A DNA stretch of 64,000 nt from Planococcus citri (GCF_950023065.1 NC_088679.1:32364001-32428000); one strand, 5' to 3'. Positions 58,101 to 62,799 are shown, counted from the stretch's first letter. Notes: generated from the letters alone by a model not told the origin. Made by a program: numbers and translations.

Positions 58101-60074
58101 CACGATTTTCAATTTCTCCAGAATTTTGAATTTGCTCCAGAAGGCGTGAATATGAAGTTGGGCAGCTAAAAATCGAGTTGTATATTACACTCAATCTGTT
58201 GAACGAGTTTATCCACATTTGAGCCGATTTTGAGAGTGACACCTCAAGAGTGGTTATTTTAGGTGTCACTCTCGCTCCAAAACGGCTGGAAATGGTAGAA
58301 TTTAGGGTTAGTTCTTCAAGAAATACAGTTATTCGCACAAATTTCACAAATTTCCTCACAAACGGTTATCTTTTGATTTTTTGATTTTTTTAATTTTGAA
58401 AAAAGCTGGTCAAAAAGCCACTCTTGAGGTGTTACTCCCAAAATCGGCTCAAATGTAAATAAACTCATTAAACAGGTCGAGTATAATACACAACTCGATT
58501 TTTAGCTGCCCAACTGCATATTCACGCCTTCTGGAGCAAATTCAAAATTCTGGAGAAATTGAAAAATCGCGCTGGAGGCTCCAAAATGGCGGGAAATAGT
58601 GAAATTTGGATGGGGGGTTAGTTTTGGACAAAATACAGCGATTCGCGTGAATTTCAAAAATTTCGACACAAACAGGAAACTTTTGATTTTTTGGATTTTT
58701 TAATTTTGAAAAAAGCTGGTCAAAAAGCCACTTTTGCGGTGTCACTCTCAAAATCAGCTCAAATGTGAATAAACTCGTTAAACAGGTCGAGTGTAACATA
58801 CAACTCGACTTTTAGCCGCCCAACTTCATATTCACGCCTTCTGGAGCAAATTAAAATTTCTGGAGAAATTGAAAAATCGTGCTGGAGGCTCCAGAATGTC
58901 TGGAAATGGTAAAATTTGGATTTGGGTAATTAATATTAGTTTTGGGACTTATTTTGACCAGTGTTACTGGTCAAGAACGTACTTTTAAAAATAAGCATAA
59001 ATCGCCAAAAACAGTCAATTTTGAATTTTCAAAAATTCGCCAAAAATCGAAAAATGAACTTGGGCAGCTGAAAATTTATTTTTGTAGGTTTTAGACTATG
59101 CTCTTTCCAAAAATCGCGGTCCCGCTCAAATCGGAGTGTGACGCCTAAAGAGGTTCCCTGAGTCAACTGGAGGACGGTGGTTTCAAGTCATTTTGCAGCC
59201 TCCAGCGGCTTTCTGGAAATTCCAGTTTTCCAAAAAAAAACCACCATTAAATCTGTCCAAATCAACTCTAGCACGTAAATCTATTCCGTCTCAAACTTTC
59301 AAAAATACGATTGGACCATGAACCTGTGGTAATCTCGCCCTCTAAAACTCTTTATTACAAATCATTAATTTCAACCGAAGAGCATCAGAGCCGAAATTTT
59401 CCAGATTTATGACCCAAATTCATGCTCAACTAAAACGGAAACGTTAAGTTTATGTAAACCATAAGCCAAGTAATTTTAATTTCTTTTGAAACGAGCTCCC
59501 AAACGAAGAAAGCTAGCTCTAACAACGAACGAAATTTTTAATTAAAAATTTATTACGTTTCAACTACCGGTTTAAAGTGTACTTCCTGGTGACATTTCTT
59601 TACATGTAGATCCCCTCCTCATGCTAATTTTCTTTCGAATACGACACTGTCTTTTTGCCTGCAGTCTCTCGCGAACAACACATTCGAATAAGACGATAGC
59701 ATCTAAATATAAATTACCGCTCGCTATATTATAAGCCGTTTCAAAAATACATTTCGTTGTTCGATTAAAAAAAATTAATTAAATTTCGACTGTGTACGAA
59801 ATTCTCTCCATAAATAACTCGGCGCGTTGTAGAGAAAACGGTACGAAAGTGAGGGGTTGGGGAGGGGACGAGGGGACGGTAGGTGGTATAGTATTTAATA
59901 TTACAGGAAAAGTTAAACGCTTACCCAGTACTCCTAAACGATAATTAATGGTTACCACCACCAATCCGGCGAAACTCGCGAGTACGGTGCCGTCGTACGG
60001 ATTTCCTGAATTCCATTCATATGATTCTCCATGAATGAAAACCAAAACAGGATACTTTTTCAGTTCATCTCCGT
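376..60074 (-). CDS. Nlg: Neuroligin, ten-exon model, 5' incomplete
   Basis: Neuroligins are postsynaptic adhesion proteins that bind presynaptic neurexin through an enzymatically dead cholinesterase-like domain. Ten exons join in consistent phase: 60074-59925, 41507-41310, 41231-40953, 33106-32836, 23730-23508, 12555-12404, 11872-11751, 5869-5739, 4745-4280, 755-376. The joined fragment has 789 residues. The esterase-like domain covers about 1-500. The nucleophile elbow reads GHGTG (96-100), with Gly where an esterase has Ser, while the catalytic-type His remains in IHGEELPYLFG (His 379). A Ser/Thr/Asn-rich stalk with N-glycosylation sequons, a membrane helix (583-609) and a cytoplasmic tail of about 180 residues follow. 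The signal peptide and first part of the domain are absent, so upstream exons should lie beyond 60.1 kb. The family call is near certain from HGESYEW, the GHGTG elbow and the TM plus tail layout; the paralogue is not determined. Confidence 0.93.
756..1269 (-). other. Start of the last neuroligin intron, nothing recognised
   Basis: AT-rich intron sequence next to the 3'-most exon. Apart from the splice acceptor I see no gene or repeat. The stretch 3,505-4,279 at the other end of the same intron is similar, with C/G-rich patches but no exon. Confidence 0.5.
1270..2820. repeat. Degenerate tandem array, period about 115-140 bases
   Basis: About twelve diverged units are recognisable from three recurring blocks: TCAAAACTTTTTTTGAGCA, GAAGAATTTTGAGCCTAAAA with TGGGTCATGATTTTTGG, and TGTCATGCGACCTATCAAAA. 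Unit starts fall near 1312, 1430, 1537, 1655, 1790, 1922, 2072, 2207, 2343, 2475, 2580 and 2700. It lies in the last neuroligin intron. Short open frames inside it are by-products of the repeat. Confidence 0.75.
3100..3505. repeat. Two direct copies, period about 270 bases
   Basis: GTGTTCAAT.TCATAGTT, a G-rich run, GGGGGTGGAAATGAAAAATG and AGCGCAAAATT.TATACCATTT occur at about 3,109-3,230 and again at about 3,376-3,495. Between and around them are G-rich tracts. No gene is visible in this or in the rest of the intron 756-4279. Confidence 0.6.
4280..4745 (-). CDS. Nlg: Neuroligin exon: stalk, transmembrane helix, start of tail
   Basis: Codes for 155 full residues from IMYPQQSFKVSSANTT. The stalk is rich in Ser, Thr and Asn and carries sequons NTT, NES and NST. 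The helix is YSLALIITIGIGCVLLTFNV followed by LVFIIVY, and the stop-transfer HKKD follows. The tail begins with a Ser/Asn-rich stretch and ends LNIKSTI. The acceptor CTCTTACAG ends at 4746. The donor ACGATAG|GTAAGG has GT at 4279-4278. Reading through that donor would add only a few residues before a stop at 4248. Confidence 0.93.
5739..5869 (-). CDS. Nlg: Neuroligin exon, end of esterase-like domain
   Basis: Codes for 43 full residues: TKLKLKNHYRAHKLSFWLNL, IPELHKPGSDDVPPSHHQFQ and PEE. The pattern HYRA.K..FWL.L.P.LH closes the cholinesterase-like fold in neuroligins. The acceptor TTTGTACAG ends at 5870. The donor GAAGAG|GTAGGTAAC has GT at 5738-5737. It enters in phase 1 and leaves in phase 0. 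Confidence 0.94.
6446..7410. mobile_element. Inverted-repeat (MITE-like) element, TA flanks
   Basis: The termini are GAGCAGG (6446 onward) and CCTGCTC (ending 7410), flanked by TA at 6444-6445 and 7411-7412. The arms of about 150 bases (to about 6,597 and from about 7,262) share CACATAAATTTTTTCTTCGG and CCGAACCTCCTAACCCTGGA in inverted orientation. The middle has two and a half direct copies of a unit of about 130 bases beginning AATGGTATGTTTTCGA and containing CTCTGTGCCCCAA. No coding capacity is visible. Confidence 0.8.
9565..9645. repeat. Purine-only tract (GGAGGGG/AGGAG)
   Basis: Nearly uninterrupted G/A sequence with repeated GGAGGGGTAG and GGAGGAGG. The rest of 7,411-11,750 is AT-rich intron with no gene or clear repeat that I can name; 10,750-11,400 looks more like unique sequence. 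Confidence 0.6.
11751..11872 (-). CDS. Nlg: Neuroligin exon, WTPYESVHKKYLSL segment
   Basis: A 122-base exon with 40 full residues, too short to stand out as an open frame. It codes for NPNDPGPNQESQRSTLPDRA, then RLKNIEWTPYESVHKKYLSL. FARTG|NPNDP and WTPY are typical near the end of the esterase-like fold. The acceptor CTACTTGCAG ends at 11873. The donor TTTAG|GTAAGAATC has GT at 11750-11749. The phases (2 in, 1 out) join both neighbours without adjustment. Confidence 0.94.
12404..12555 (-). CDS. Nlg: Neuroligin exon, RQGCIHGEELPYLFGAPL segment
   Basis: Codes for 50 full residues, RQGCIHGEELPYLFGAPL through FPQNYTKSEISLSEAFMLYI to SNFART. The HGEELPYLFG block aligns with HGYEIEFVFG of acetylcholinesterase, so the catalytic-type His is kept although the nucleophile Ser is lost. 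The acceptor is TTTGTTGCAG, with AG at 12557-12556. The donor ACCGG|GTAAGTAC has GT at 12403-12402 and exits in phase 2. Confidence 0.95.
12690..12960. repeat. Short copy of the CCTCTTGAGGT dispersed repeat family
   Basis: GGAACCTCTTGAGGTTTCCG, a CCCATTTGAAAGGG block and a following AACAG...AGTTTGAACC match the blocks at 57,820-57,890. It lies just upstream (in transcription sense) of the RQGC exon. It is non-coding; a 69-codon open frame over it is incidental. Confidence 0.5.
13105..14285. repeat. Palindrome-rich satellite based on TTCGCGAACGAATTGATTCG
   Basis: About 1.2 kb of diverged units of roughly 30-36 bases. The core is ATTCGCGAACGAATTGATTC, and the linkers are GTATAAGTGACTCG or CATTTACTCAATTTTTGGTG. 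TTCGCGAA occurs at least ten times, with TTCGTGAA and TTCACGAA variants. Each of these is a TTCnnGAA dyad. The array lies in the 10.9-kb intron between the YQQ and RQGC exons. No protein is coded. Confidence 0.88.
14460..15000. repeat. A-rich minisatellite (AAATCACCACGAAAAAA type)
   Basis: Short diverged units of the kind AAATCACCACGAAAAAATTC repeat here on the plus strand. The same motif on the opposite strand makes up 54,900-55,800. The strand is strongly A-rich. There is no coding content. Confidence 0.6.
15001..17924. other. Intron sequence, no gene recognised
   Basis: Part of the 10.9-kb neuroligin intron. Open frames up to 97 codons occur, for example 16131-16424 on the minus strand, but their residues match no family I know and no splice sites support them. 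The part from 15,620 to 16,480 is less repetitive than its surroundings and could hold a regulatory element. Confidence 0.4.
18442..19533. mobile_element. Second inverted-repeat element nested in the first
   Basis: The ends are perfect inverted repeats of 31 bases, starting GAATGGTGCTTTTCAAGAAG. The flanks are ATTT on both sides (18438-18441 and 19534-19537). The homologous repeat unit in the other arm of the host element (near 21,235) reads across this point without interruption, with one ATTTA-type site, which confirms an insertion with a 4-bp duplication. Inside are tandem copies of about 130 bases (with GGTACCAAATGAAAATTTGG and TTTTTGAGTCAATTTCCCTC), one of them inverted, around C/G homopolymer runs. 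No transposase frame is present. Confidence 0.82.
19680..20760. other. Core of the large inverted-repeat element, unrecognised
   Basis: This stretch lies between the two arms and differs from them in composition, with fewer A/T runs. It contains a short hairpin (CCTGGGTCTGGACCAGG near 19,832) and repeated GATTAAT/GAATTAAT motifs. No coding frame longer than about 90 codons is present, and none of those resembles a transposase. It could be a foreign insert such as a solo LTR; I could not find matching ends. Confidence 0.4.
21700..22480. repeat. Dispersed repeat family with TGGAGCCTCCA and GTCGAGAATAAGCC
   Basis: Starting just outside the large inverted-repeat element, this stretch shows ATTTCAACATACTGAG (21,880), TTTTGGAGCCTCCATCG (21,921), TGTTAAACAGGTCGAGAATA (22,031) and a diverged second module (22,255-22,420). 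The same blocks, in the same order, recur at 34.7-35.9, 57.8-59.2 and 63.6-63.9 kb. Open frames of about 100 codons on both strands are repeat sequence, not genes. Confidence 0.6.
22481..23507. other. Unique intron sequence next to a coding exon
   Basis: This kilobase lacks the AT-rich repeats seen on either side and contains many CGT/ACG words. It flanks the donor of the 23730-23508 exon. I see no coding frame or RNA gene in it. Confidence 0.4.
23508..23730 (-). CDS. Nlg: Neuroligin exon, VVNEYTEWERPIQHP segment
   Basis: Codes for 74 full residues: YHLSEILATVVNEYTEWERP, then IQHPINIRDETLEAISDAQY, VAPVTQTADLHSSAH and FYVFEYQSKYGDYQQ. This frame, not the longer open frame that overlaps it, carries the conserved protein. 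The acceptor TTTTTCACAG ends at 23731. The donor CAACAG|GTAAAA has GT at 23507-23506 and is followed by a long A run on this strand. It ends in phase 0. Confidence 0.95.
23799..23832. repeat. GGTA microsatellite
   Basis: Eight perfect copies of TAGG in a row, about 70 bases upstream (minus-strand sense) of the neuroligin exon at 23730. The same TAGGTA motif is scattered as short clusters across the window. Confidence 0.9.
24905..25470 (-). pseudogene. Ty3/gypsy-like reverse transcriptase fragment
   Basis: Read on the minus strand this gives FTRLPYGLKISSGDF, then the active-site region TKYVNDITISGTNF, then LISEHGLKLNPTETQFF and HLGFVISDKGVWKQ. After a frameshift near 25100 it continues with GLYSDFIPEYSQIVNPIYHL, TKGEVPVEWKKG and QQKAFETLKAEF, the start of the RNase H connection. 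YVDD of an active enzyme is changed to YVND. No LTR, protease or integrase is visible on either side, so this is a fragment of a dead copy, not a gene of the host. Confidence 0.85.
25952..26394 (+). mobile_element. tRNA-derived SINE with intact target-site duplication
   Basis: The head contains TGGCGTAGTGG (25960-25970), which fits the RNA polymerase III A box TRGYNNARNNG exactly. GGTTCAAATCC (26004-26014) fits the B box exactly. The body continues for about 370 bases with no gene, and the 3' part (GCAACGGGAAACTACTATG) resembles LINE-derived SINE tails. The element is flanked by the direct repeat ATGTCAATTT at 25942-25951 and 26395-26404, the mark of LINE-mediated insertion. It does not fold as a functional tRNA as far as I can see. 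Confidence 0.85.
26405..29700. other. Intron sequence, no gene recognised
   Basis: Lies between the SINE and the inverted-repeat element at 29701. A G run occurs at 27,098-27,106. The part 27,700-28,500 is less repetitive. Open frames near 27,800-28,180 overlap on both strands and match nothing I know. Confidence 0.4.
29701..30243. mobile_element. Inverted-repeat element with ATTT flanks
   Basis: The ends are GAAGAGTCCA.GGAAAGAACC (left) and its inverted copy GGTTCTTTCC.TGGACTCTTC (right), continuing with AGGTAAGTCA inside each end. Both flanks are ATTT (29697-29700 and 30244-30247). The interior is AT-rich with no recognisable protein. Its length of 543 bp, its inverted ends and its flank type suggest a non-autonomous DNA transposon. 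Confidence 0.72.
30535..30648. repeat. TTTTCGTC minisatellite
   Basis: Diverged 8-9 base units of TTTTCGTC, TTTTGTTG and TTTAGTC make up about 110 bases of the 9.1-kb intron. No coding content. Confidence 0.7.
30650..32835. other. Intron sequence, no gene recognised
   Basis: AT-rich, with many GACAATTTTTGACAAAAAA-like words and homopolymer runs (A near 31,730, G near 31,811 and 32,165). In minus-strand sense the first 214 bases after the exon stay open in frame and are described among the findings. Confidence 0.4.
32836..33106 (-). CDS. Nlg: Neuroligin exon, YSRYDLMTGIV segment
   Basis: Codes for 89 full residues. It starts SAHVANVDSTHENVKWPFFG, then DYASTMLNNPATKQKLISKY, SRYDLMTGIVPAESFFIF and RRAKILKTFVKNTY. 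The acceptor TTGTTACAG ends at 33107, and its AT completes the Asp codon started by the previous exon. The donor is weak: ACAG|GTTTTTTTCT, GT at 32835-32834, with none of the usual +3 to +6 bases. It is chosen because AG plus the A of the next exon gives Arg and continues into YHLSEILATVV, the family order. Reading past the donor stays open to 32622. Confidence 0.92.
33107..34739. other. Intron sequence, no gene recognised
   Basis: Between the 33106 exon and the repeat block at 34,740. It includes one TTTTGGAGCCTCCAGCGA site (34,211). No exon or RNA gene is visible. The same holds for 39,716-40,952 in this intron. Confidence 0.4.
34740..35880. repeat. Tandem modules of the TGGAGCCTCCA repeat family
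   Basis: Three to four diverged modules of about 250-300 bases. Each has an AGGTGTC..CC block, AGGTCAAGAATAAGCCACAA, CTCGATTTTTAGCTGCCCAA, a CCTTCTG.AGAAATT block and CTGGAGGCTCCA.AAT. A G run lies at 35,333-35,346. No gene is visible. Confidence 0.6.
36608..36650. repeat. TACG/TATG microsatellite
   Basis: Alternating TACG and TATG units (for example GTATGTATGTACGTATGTAC) form about 40 bases in an island of more unique sequence at 36.5-37.5 kb. I see no gene in 35,880-38,560. Confidence 0.6.
38560..39715 (+). pseudogene. Decayed LINE (non-LTR retrotransposon) reverse transcriptase
   Basis: Conserved blocks appear in order but in shifting frames: KAPGEAGIPTELYKY near 38,800, NYRGISLL near 38,975, SQNGFR and RSCTDTSYT near 39,095, CFIDLEKAYDRV near 39,190, NRGVCQGCPLS near 39,375, LFADD near 39,515 and SEKTKTMAFKGKKPV near 39,620. 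The FADD active site is followed directly by a TAA stop, and several frameshifts and stops interrupt the rest. The endonuclease domain and the 3' end are missing. The clade is uncertain; the MAFKGK...RSKIV block is common in insect LINE proteins. Confidence 0.87.
40953..41231 (-). CDS. Nlg: Neuroligin exon, mid esterase-like domain
   Basis: Codes for 92 full residues: LLFHRAILMSGSSLSPWAL, then FNTAFGPNVDGVVIDLVMND and MRKMPS. The blocks FHRAILMSGS and FGPNVDGVVI are carboxylesterase-fold signatures, found in neuroligins at this place. The acceptor TTGTTTGCAG ends at 41232. The donor TTCTG|GTAAGAATT has GT at 40952-40951. Entry and exit are both phase 1. Confidence 0.95.
41310..41507 (-). CDS. 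Nlg: Neuroligin exon with the GHGTG nucleophile-elbow region
   Basis: Codes for 65 full residues, FLNTNTDVHQKSPSNYG onward to STAVPE. The block LMDQIAALHWLQENVAYFGG is the strongly conserved stretch before the nucleophile elbow. The elbow reads AGHGTGASCVNFLM, with Gly in place of the catalytic Ser. The acceptor AG is at 41509-41508 after TATGTTTC. The donor CTGAAG|GTAAGAG has GT at 41309-41308. Phase 1 at both ends matches its neighbours. It is separated from the next exon by an intron of only 78 bp, the shortest in the gene. Confidence 0.95.
41508..43079. other. Intron sequence, no gene recognised
   Basis: Upstream part of the 18.4-kb intron, beside the GHGTG exon. The region 42,000-42,720 is less repetitive, with CGCG-containing words and A runs. 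A 62-codon open frame at 42720-42908 has no recognisable domain. Confidence 0.4.
43080..43570. repeat. Four direct copies, period about 120 bases
   Basis: The block CGGATTCAGCGCCT.AA..A, then AACAAACGATATGCCACAAG and CATTTTTTTTCACCTCTGGA, recurs starting near 43,108, 43,228, 43,346 and 43,462. It lies in the 18.4-kb intron and has no coding content. Confidence 0.6.
43690..43915. repeat. AATTACCAGTAAATTACCAG minisatellite
   Basis: About twenty copies of an 11-base unit, TTACCAGTAAA or TTACCAGAAAT, with few changes. The array is about 225 bases and looks young compared with the other repeats in the window. Confidence 0.85.
43916..51664. other. Intron sequence, no gene recognised
   Basis: AT-rich intron. 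It has a TTCTGGAGCCTCCAGCAG site near 46,814 inside a diverged repeat (46,600-47,400), and a less repetitive part at 48,020-49,300. Open frames there (for example 48814-49221 minus) show no family motif. Nothing else is supported. Confidence 0.4.
51667..52181. mobile_element. Degenerate inverted-repeat (MITE-like) element, TA flanks
   Basis: The left end GGGCGGATCGCCAAAAAAA aligns with the inverted right end AGATGGATCGTCAAAAAAA. The match goes on with CGGATTTTGACCAAAT against CAGATTTTGATCAAAT, then with TTTTTTAGCTCC.GAAGTGC and a following TGGAGG. The arms are about 120 bases and clearly diverged. TA flanks both ends (51665-51666 and 52182-52183). Nothing in it codes for protein. Confidence 0.62.
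53071..53115 (+). promoter_or_regulatory. Candidate splice acceptors at the 5' end of the nested receptor
   Basis: A T-rich tract ends in AAAATAG at 53089, and a second AG (ATTACAG) ends at 53115. The acceptor at 53089 would bring an in-frame TGA (53093-53095) into the receptor frame. The one at 53115 joins it in phase 2 with no stop. An ATG at 53092 starts Met-Asn-Lys-Ser-Lys and then stops in its own frame. Which of these operates cannot be told without a transcript. Confidence 0.4.
53096..54325 (+). CDS. Seven-transmembrane receptor, Methuselah/adhesion-like, nested in neuroligin intron
   Basis: The frame is open from 53096 to the TAA at 54323-54325. Counting from 53198 (375 residues), helices lie at about 48-69, 82-107, 124-149, 168-186, 244-266, 290-313 and 316-339. 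Before them comes a signal-like segment TIFLLLLISSLSGDN (about 53129-53173) and a short Ser/Thr-rich ectodomain with sequons. SLFLWSCFITYECW in TM3, YLIRCCFAWITP in TM4 and GAFWVLSSFLIFL in TM6 resemble Methuselah-type family B receptors. The ectodomain has about 65 residues and two Cys, far shorter than the Methuselah N-terminal domain. The loop before TM5 has several sequons and two Cys. No in-frame ATG precedes the signal-like segment; the first in-frame Met codon is at 53333. It runs opposite to the host gene, about 5.6 kb inside its 18.4-kb intron. A 7TM protein is nearly certain; the subfamily is moderate. Confidence 0.8.
   Translation, partial: TNRNDYRNQHGTIFLLLLISSLSGDNLPNTSESSLQSNVSTIASDGTILCDPSVNNSTCATTTSTAAPTVTVIQQEIDSMRLCLALILLLLALTSSGFLIAYLRTSFKKKGPKTLLLKITSSYCVTLLFLYIASVISFILLNVPPLERNTDIYSRVAKTIIEYSVYSLFLWSCFITYECWQCFIRFKDYKVDSNQSKRRRQMDYLIRCCFAWITPILMPINSSFCPFPNANQPDITQSTNNDTLMSFLRCPKINNTNINDTLLYWADFVVDQNSSSPINLTVTVVLAMCIILPFVHICVRFRSLLIEVGDADMNNSKKKRRYRYIVYAKLLCITGAFWVLSSFLIFLDNLCPSIGIVVCFLLTAYGILLCISLGKKNHSFYNILRGHMNRVFIRRFPDSVSMSQVRMTR
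54458..54463 (+). terminator. Polyadenylation signal of the nested receptor gene
   Basis: AATAAA lies 133 bases after the receptor stop codon and is followed by a T-rich stretch. This is the usual spacing for a short insect 3' UTR. Confidence 0.5.
54900..55800. repeat. T-rich minisatellite (GTGATTTTNAATGAATTTTTT type)
   Basis: Downstream of the nested receptor gene the plus strand becomes strongly T-rich and repeats GTGATTTT.AATGAATTTTT in diverged form. It includes a run of 29 T at 55083-55111. It is the reverse complement of the array at 14,460-15,000. No gene is visible here or in 54,470-54,900. Confidence 0.6.
55801..57819. other. Intron sequence, no gene recognised
   Basis: Between the T-rich array and the foldback repeat. 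The part 55,840-56,700 is less repetitive. I see no exon of either gene, no RNA gene and no clear element ends. Confidence 0.4.
57820..59165. repeat. Foldback repeat with long inverted arms
   Basis: From 57,820 the left arm reads CACTCCGATTTGAACGGGAC, TTTTTGGCGATTTATGCTTA and GGAGCCTCCAGCACGATTTT. The right arm repeats these blocks in inverted order, ending near 59,165. The arms are at least 330 bases. Towards the centre the match goes on with an extra tandem copy on the right side (58,385-58,840) of a module containing AACTCGATTTTTAGCTGCCC and CTGGAGGCTCC. Target duplications were not identified. Confidence 0.75.
59925..60074 (-). CDS. Nlg: Neuroligin exon with the HGESYEW segment (first in window)
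   Basis: Codes for 49 full residues starting GDELKKYPVLVFIHGESYEW and ending at NYRLGVL. The acceptor is a pyrimidine tract ending TTTTTCAG (AG at 60076-60075). The donor is CTGG|GTAAG (GT at 59924-59923), leaving one base of a Gly codon completed by the next exon. HGE replaces the HGG of active esterases, where those two glycines help form the oxyanion hole. It enters with two bases of a split codon, so a preceding exon must exist. I searched 60.1-64 kb by eye for an exon coding the expected EDCLYLN-type motif and saw none. Confidence 0.93.
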
Positions 60075-61224
60075 CTGAAAAATAAACATACAGAGAAAAA
60101 ATTCATTAATTCGATATGCACCGTGGCAATACTTTATAAGGGTTGGGGAAAAAACCACCGGCGACAACGTACACCACAGCTAGGTAGGTACCTACCTCTT
60201 TACCCAACACACACCACGTACCTATTTATATGAAATTTTTTCAAATAACACCGCAAATCGTACTGTAACCGTGCACACCCTTTTAACTCACCACAATCGT
60301 TTTTTTTTTTTTTTGAACAAATCTCGCTAAAATCCACCCGCCATGAATATAAAATTCGCTTTATATTGAAAAATGTAATCCGATGACATTTTACAACTGC
60401 GTTTACATTTCAGAAATCGCGCTCGCGGTCACCTTATAACTTCGTAACACCAGTCGAATTTAACTCGACGAGTTTGAATAATCCGTAAATTCAATTAAAG
60501 CGACTTATCGCCAAATCTTCGTTTTCGTATTACGAATGAAATGGAAATGTAAAAAGTTGTTTTTTTTTTTGGCCGAGCTTTTCCCACAGCTCGAACATGC
60601 ATCGAAAAAGTTTATACTTAGATGAACTTGACTATTTGTTTATTACGAAACTTTTCACGTCTGAGAATTTTCTTTCGCTATTTGTTTTGGGGTCTTTTTT
60701 TTCTATCACGGTTTGTTTCGTTCGAGTCTTAATTAATATTTTACTCTCATTTTAGCCTAATTTTCCTTAGAATAAAGGAAATGTAAGGCTTATACAGCCT
60801 ATCATGATTCTGGGATTGGGGGTGTAATCAATCTCAAAATCCTTTTTGAGACTCCAGGAGTCCAAATCCATCGATACTTAGCATGTCTAATTTATATTTA
60901 TACATCTTTGCTGGAACATAAGTTGATCTTAGCCTGAAAGATTTCAACAAGATTCACTCTGGTTGGGTATTTAGGCTTGGTTTGGTGTACAAATTTAGGG
61001 GTTTGAGTGGGGATGATCTTGGGTCAACATTCGCAGATGTCCACAATTTTGAAAGGGGGTAGAGAGGGGTTAAAAACACCAAAAAAAGGGAACGAAAATC
61101 CAATCAATAGGGAATCAAAAGTTGCACAACATATCCAAAAACCGGTCTTCTAGAATGATTTGGAGGAGGGGAAACCAGTTTTTGGTGTTTTTTTGGCATT
61201 GAAAAATCTTGTGTCACACCCCTC

Positions 61225-61520
61225 GCCCCTCCAAATTGACCTAGGAGGCTGAAATTTTCCATGTACATCTGGGAGGTGACCTAAATGTGCCGATTGGGGG
61301 GTTCGACTTTTCCACCCCTCCCCATTCCTTTACAGCAACAAAAAAGTGTATTTTCGCTCCCTTTTTCAACGGTTTTGATTTTGTATCATCGCTGGAGTCT
61401 TCCCAAATTGATCTAGGAGGCTGAAATTTCGTATGTAAATCCACAGGGTGTCCTAGATGTGCCTTTTGGCGGTTTTCATTCTTCAAGTCCTCCCCACCCC
61501 TTGACAGATGCAAAAAATAC
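61225..61520. repeat. Two direct copies, period about 180 bases
   Basis: AATTGA.CTAGGAGGCTGAAA occurs at about 61,227 and 61,407. Each copy is followed by ATGTA.ATC, AGATGTGCC or AAATGTGCC, and C-rich CCTCCCCA.CCCTT. No gene is visible in the preceding stretch 60,075-61,225, apart from possible undetected neuroligin 5' exons. Confidence 0.55.
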
Positions 61521-61689
61521 AACCATAAGACGAATGAAAGGGAAGAAATCATTCTTCTGGGCGAAGCTCAGAAGGGGAAACAGAAAAAAGTACATACTGT
61601 TGAAAAGCAAAGACCCCTTCAACTTGATAAAAACATTTGCTGGAAAAAAGTTTTGATAGTGAATTTTTGACTACTTTTGTAGTGTTTTG

Positions 61690-61900
61690 TCTGGGGAGCT
61701 GGGAAGAGGCTAGCTATTGGAGAGGTGTTCGGAGTGCAGCGAGGGACGACTCCAATAACCCATTCCGAATGTAGAGGCGAGCCCCGTAGGGGTGAGCCAT
61801 TCGAACAAAGCGAGGGGGCGTTCTGAGCGAAGCTAGGAAACGACCTATGTAAGCCAGCGATAGGAAAATCAGGCTTGAAAAGCATTGCGAAGCGATGTTT
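61690..61900. other. GC-rich island with hairpins, unidentified
   Basis: This is the most GC-rich patch in its neighbourhood. It has an inverted repeat in GGAGTGCAGCGAGGGACGACTCC, a second in GGCGAGCCCCGTAGGGGTGAGCC, and recurring GCGAAGC/AGCGAGG motifs. It shows no RNA polymerase III boxes and does not resemble an rRNA or tRNA gene I know. It may be the end of an unrecognised element. Confidence 0.35.
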
Positions 61901-62799
61901 TTTTTTCTTCTTATACTTACGATAGTTTTATCAAAGTATTTAAACTTTTACGACTTTTTTTTTACTTTCCAACTAAACGTTTCCTTCCTTTTTCGCTACG
62001 ACAATTTCTGCTTTCGGTGTAAAAACCAACACTTTGTTATACGGAAATTTTCAAGACTGCTATTTTCCTAACTCGTTTATATATCTTGATAATTATTATT
62101 GTTTATGTTCTTTTTTTTACCCTTTTGGCTCGTGATTTTATATTGCATCGGAGTTGGAAGTTTTAAAAAATAGATACTTACTGAGGGAAAATGGAATGGA
62201 CGATTCAATGCATTGCACAGAACTATTGTGGAAGAATGATTTTCTAAAGGGCGATGTCGTATATTGAAAGCGTGTAGATTTAAAAAAAATGCAACGACTT
62301 CAAATTTTATGCATGGCTTTTTCAATTTTTGTACCATTAAAAATTCTAATAAGGTTCATTCAGGATTCAAAATTCAGTCCACATGACGATAGGGAGCCTT
62401 CATTTTGAAAGTTCAAATTGTATCACTCTCATTTGCACATTTTGCTATAGTATTGACTTCTTTAAAACTTAAAGAAAAAAGGTGTAGAGGGAGGTAAGGT
62501 GTCCCAAAAATTATTAAAAATGCAAACATTCGCCAGGTGAGAATTGGTTTAGTTGGCGATTTTTTTTTTTTACTAAAAGAAAATCAATCATATGTGGAAT
62601 GTGAGGGTTTTGGAACGGACTATAGAGTAGGTATTTCCTTCATTTTGGTATATTTTGCTGCCGCGTTAACTTTTGTAGCTTCAAAATTGAAAATTTTGGA
62701 AGCAGTGAACGTTACATCGGCTTTGTCGAAGAATTATTTGGATTTCATAGAATACCTACCTAAAAAGAAGATTGTGTACTCTGGAACTTTTGAAAACAG

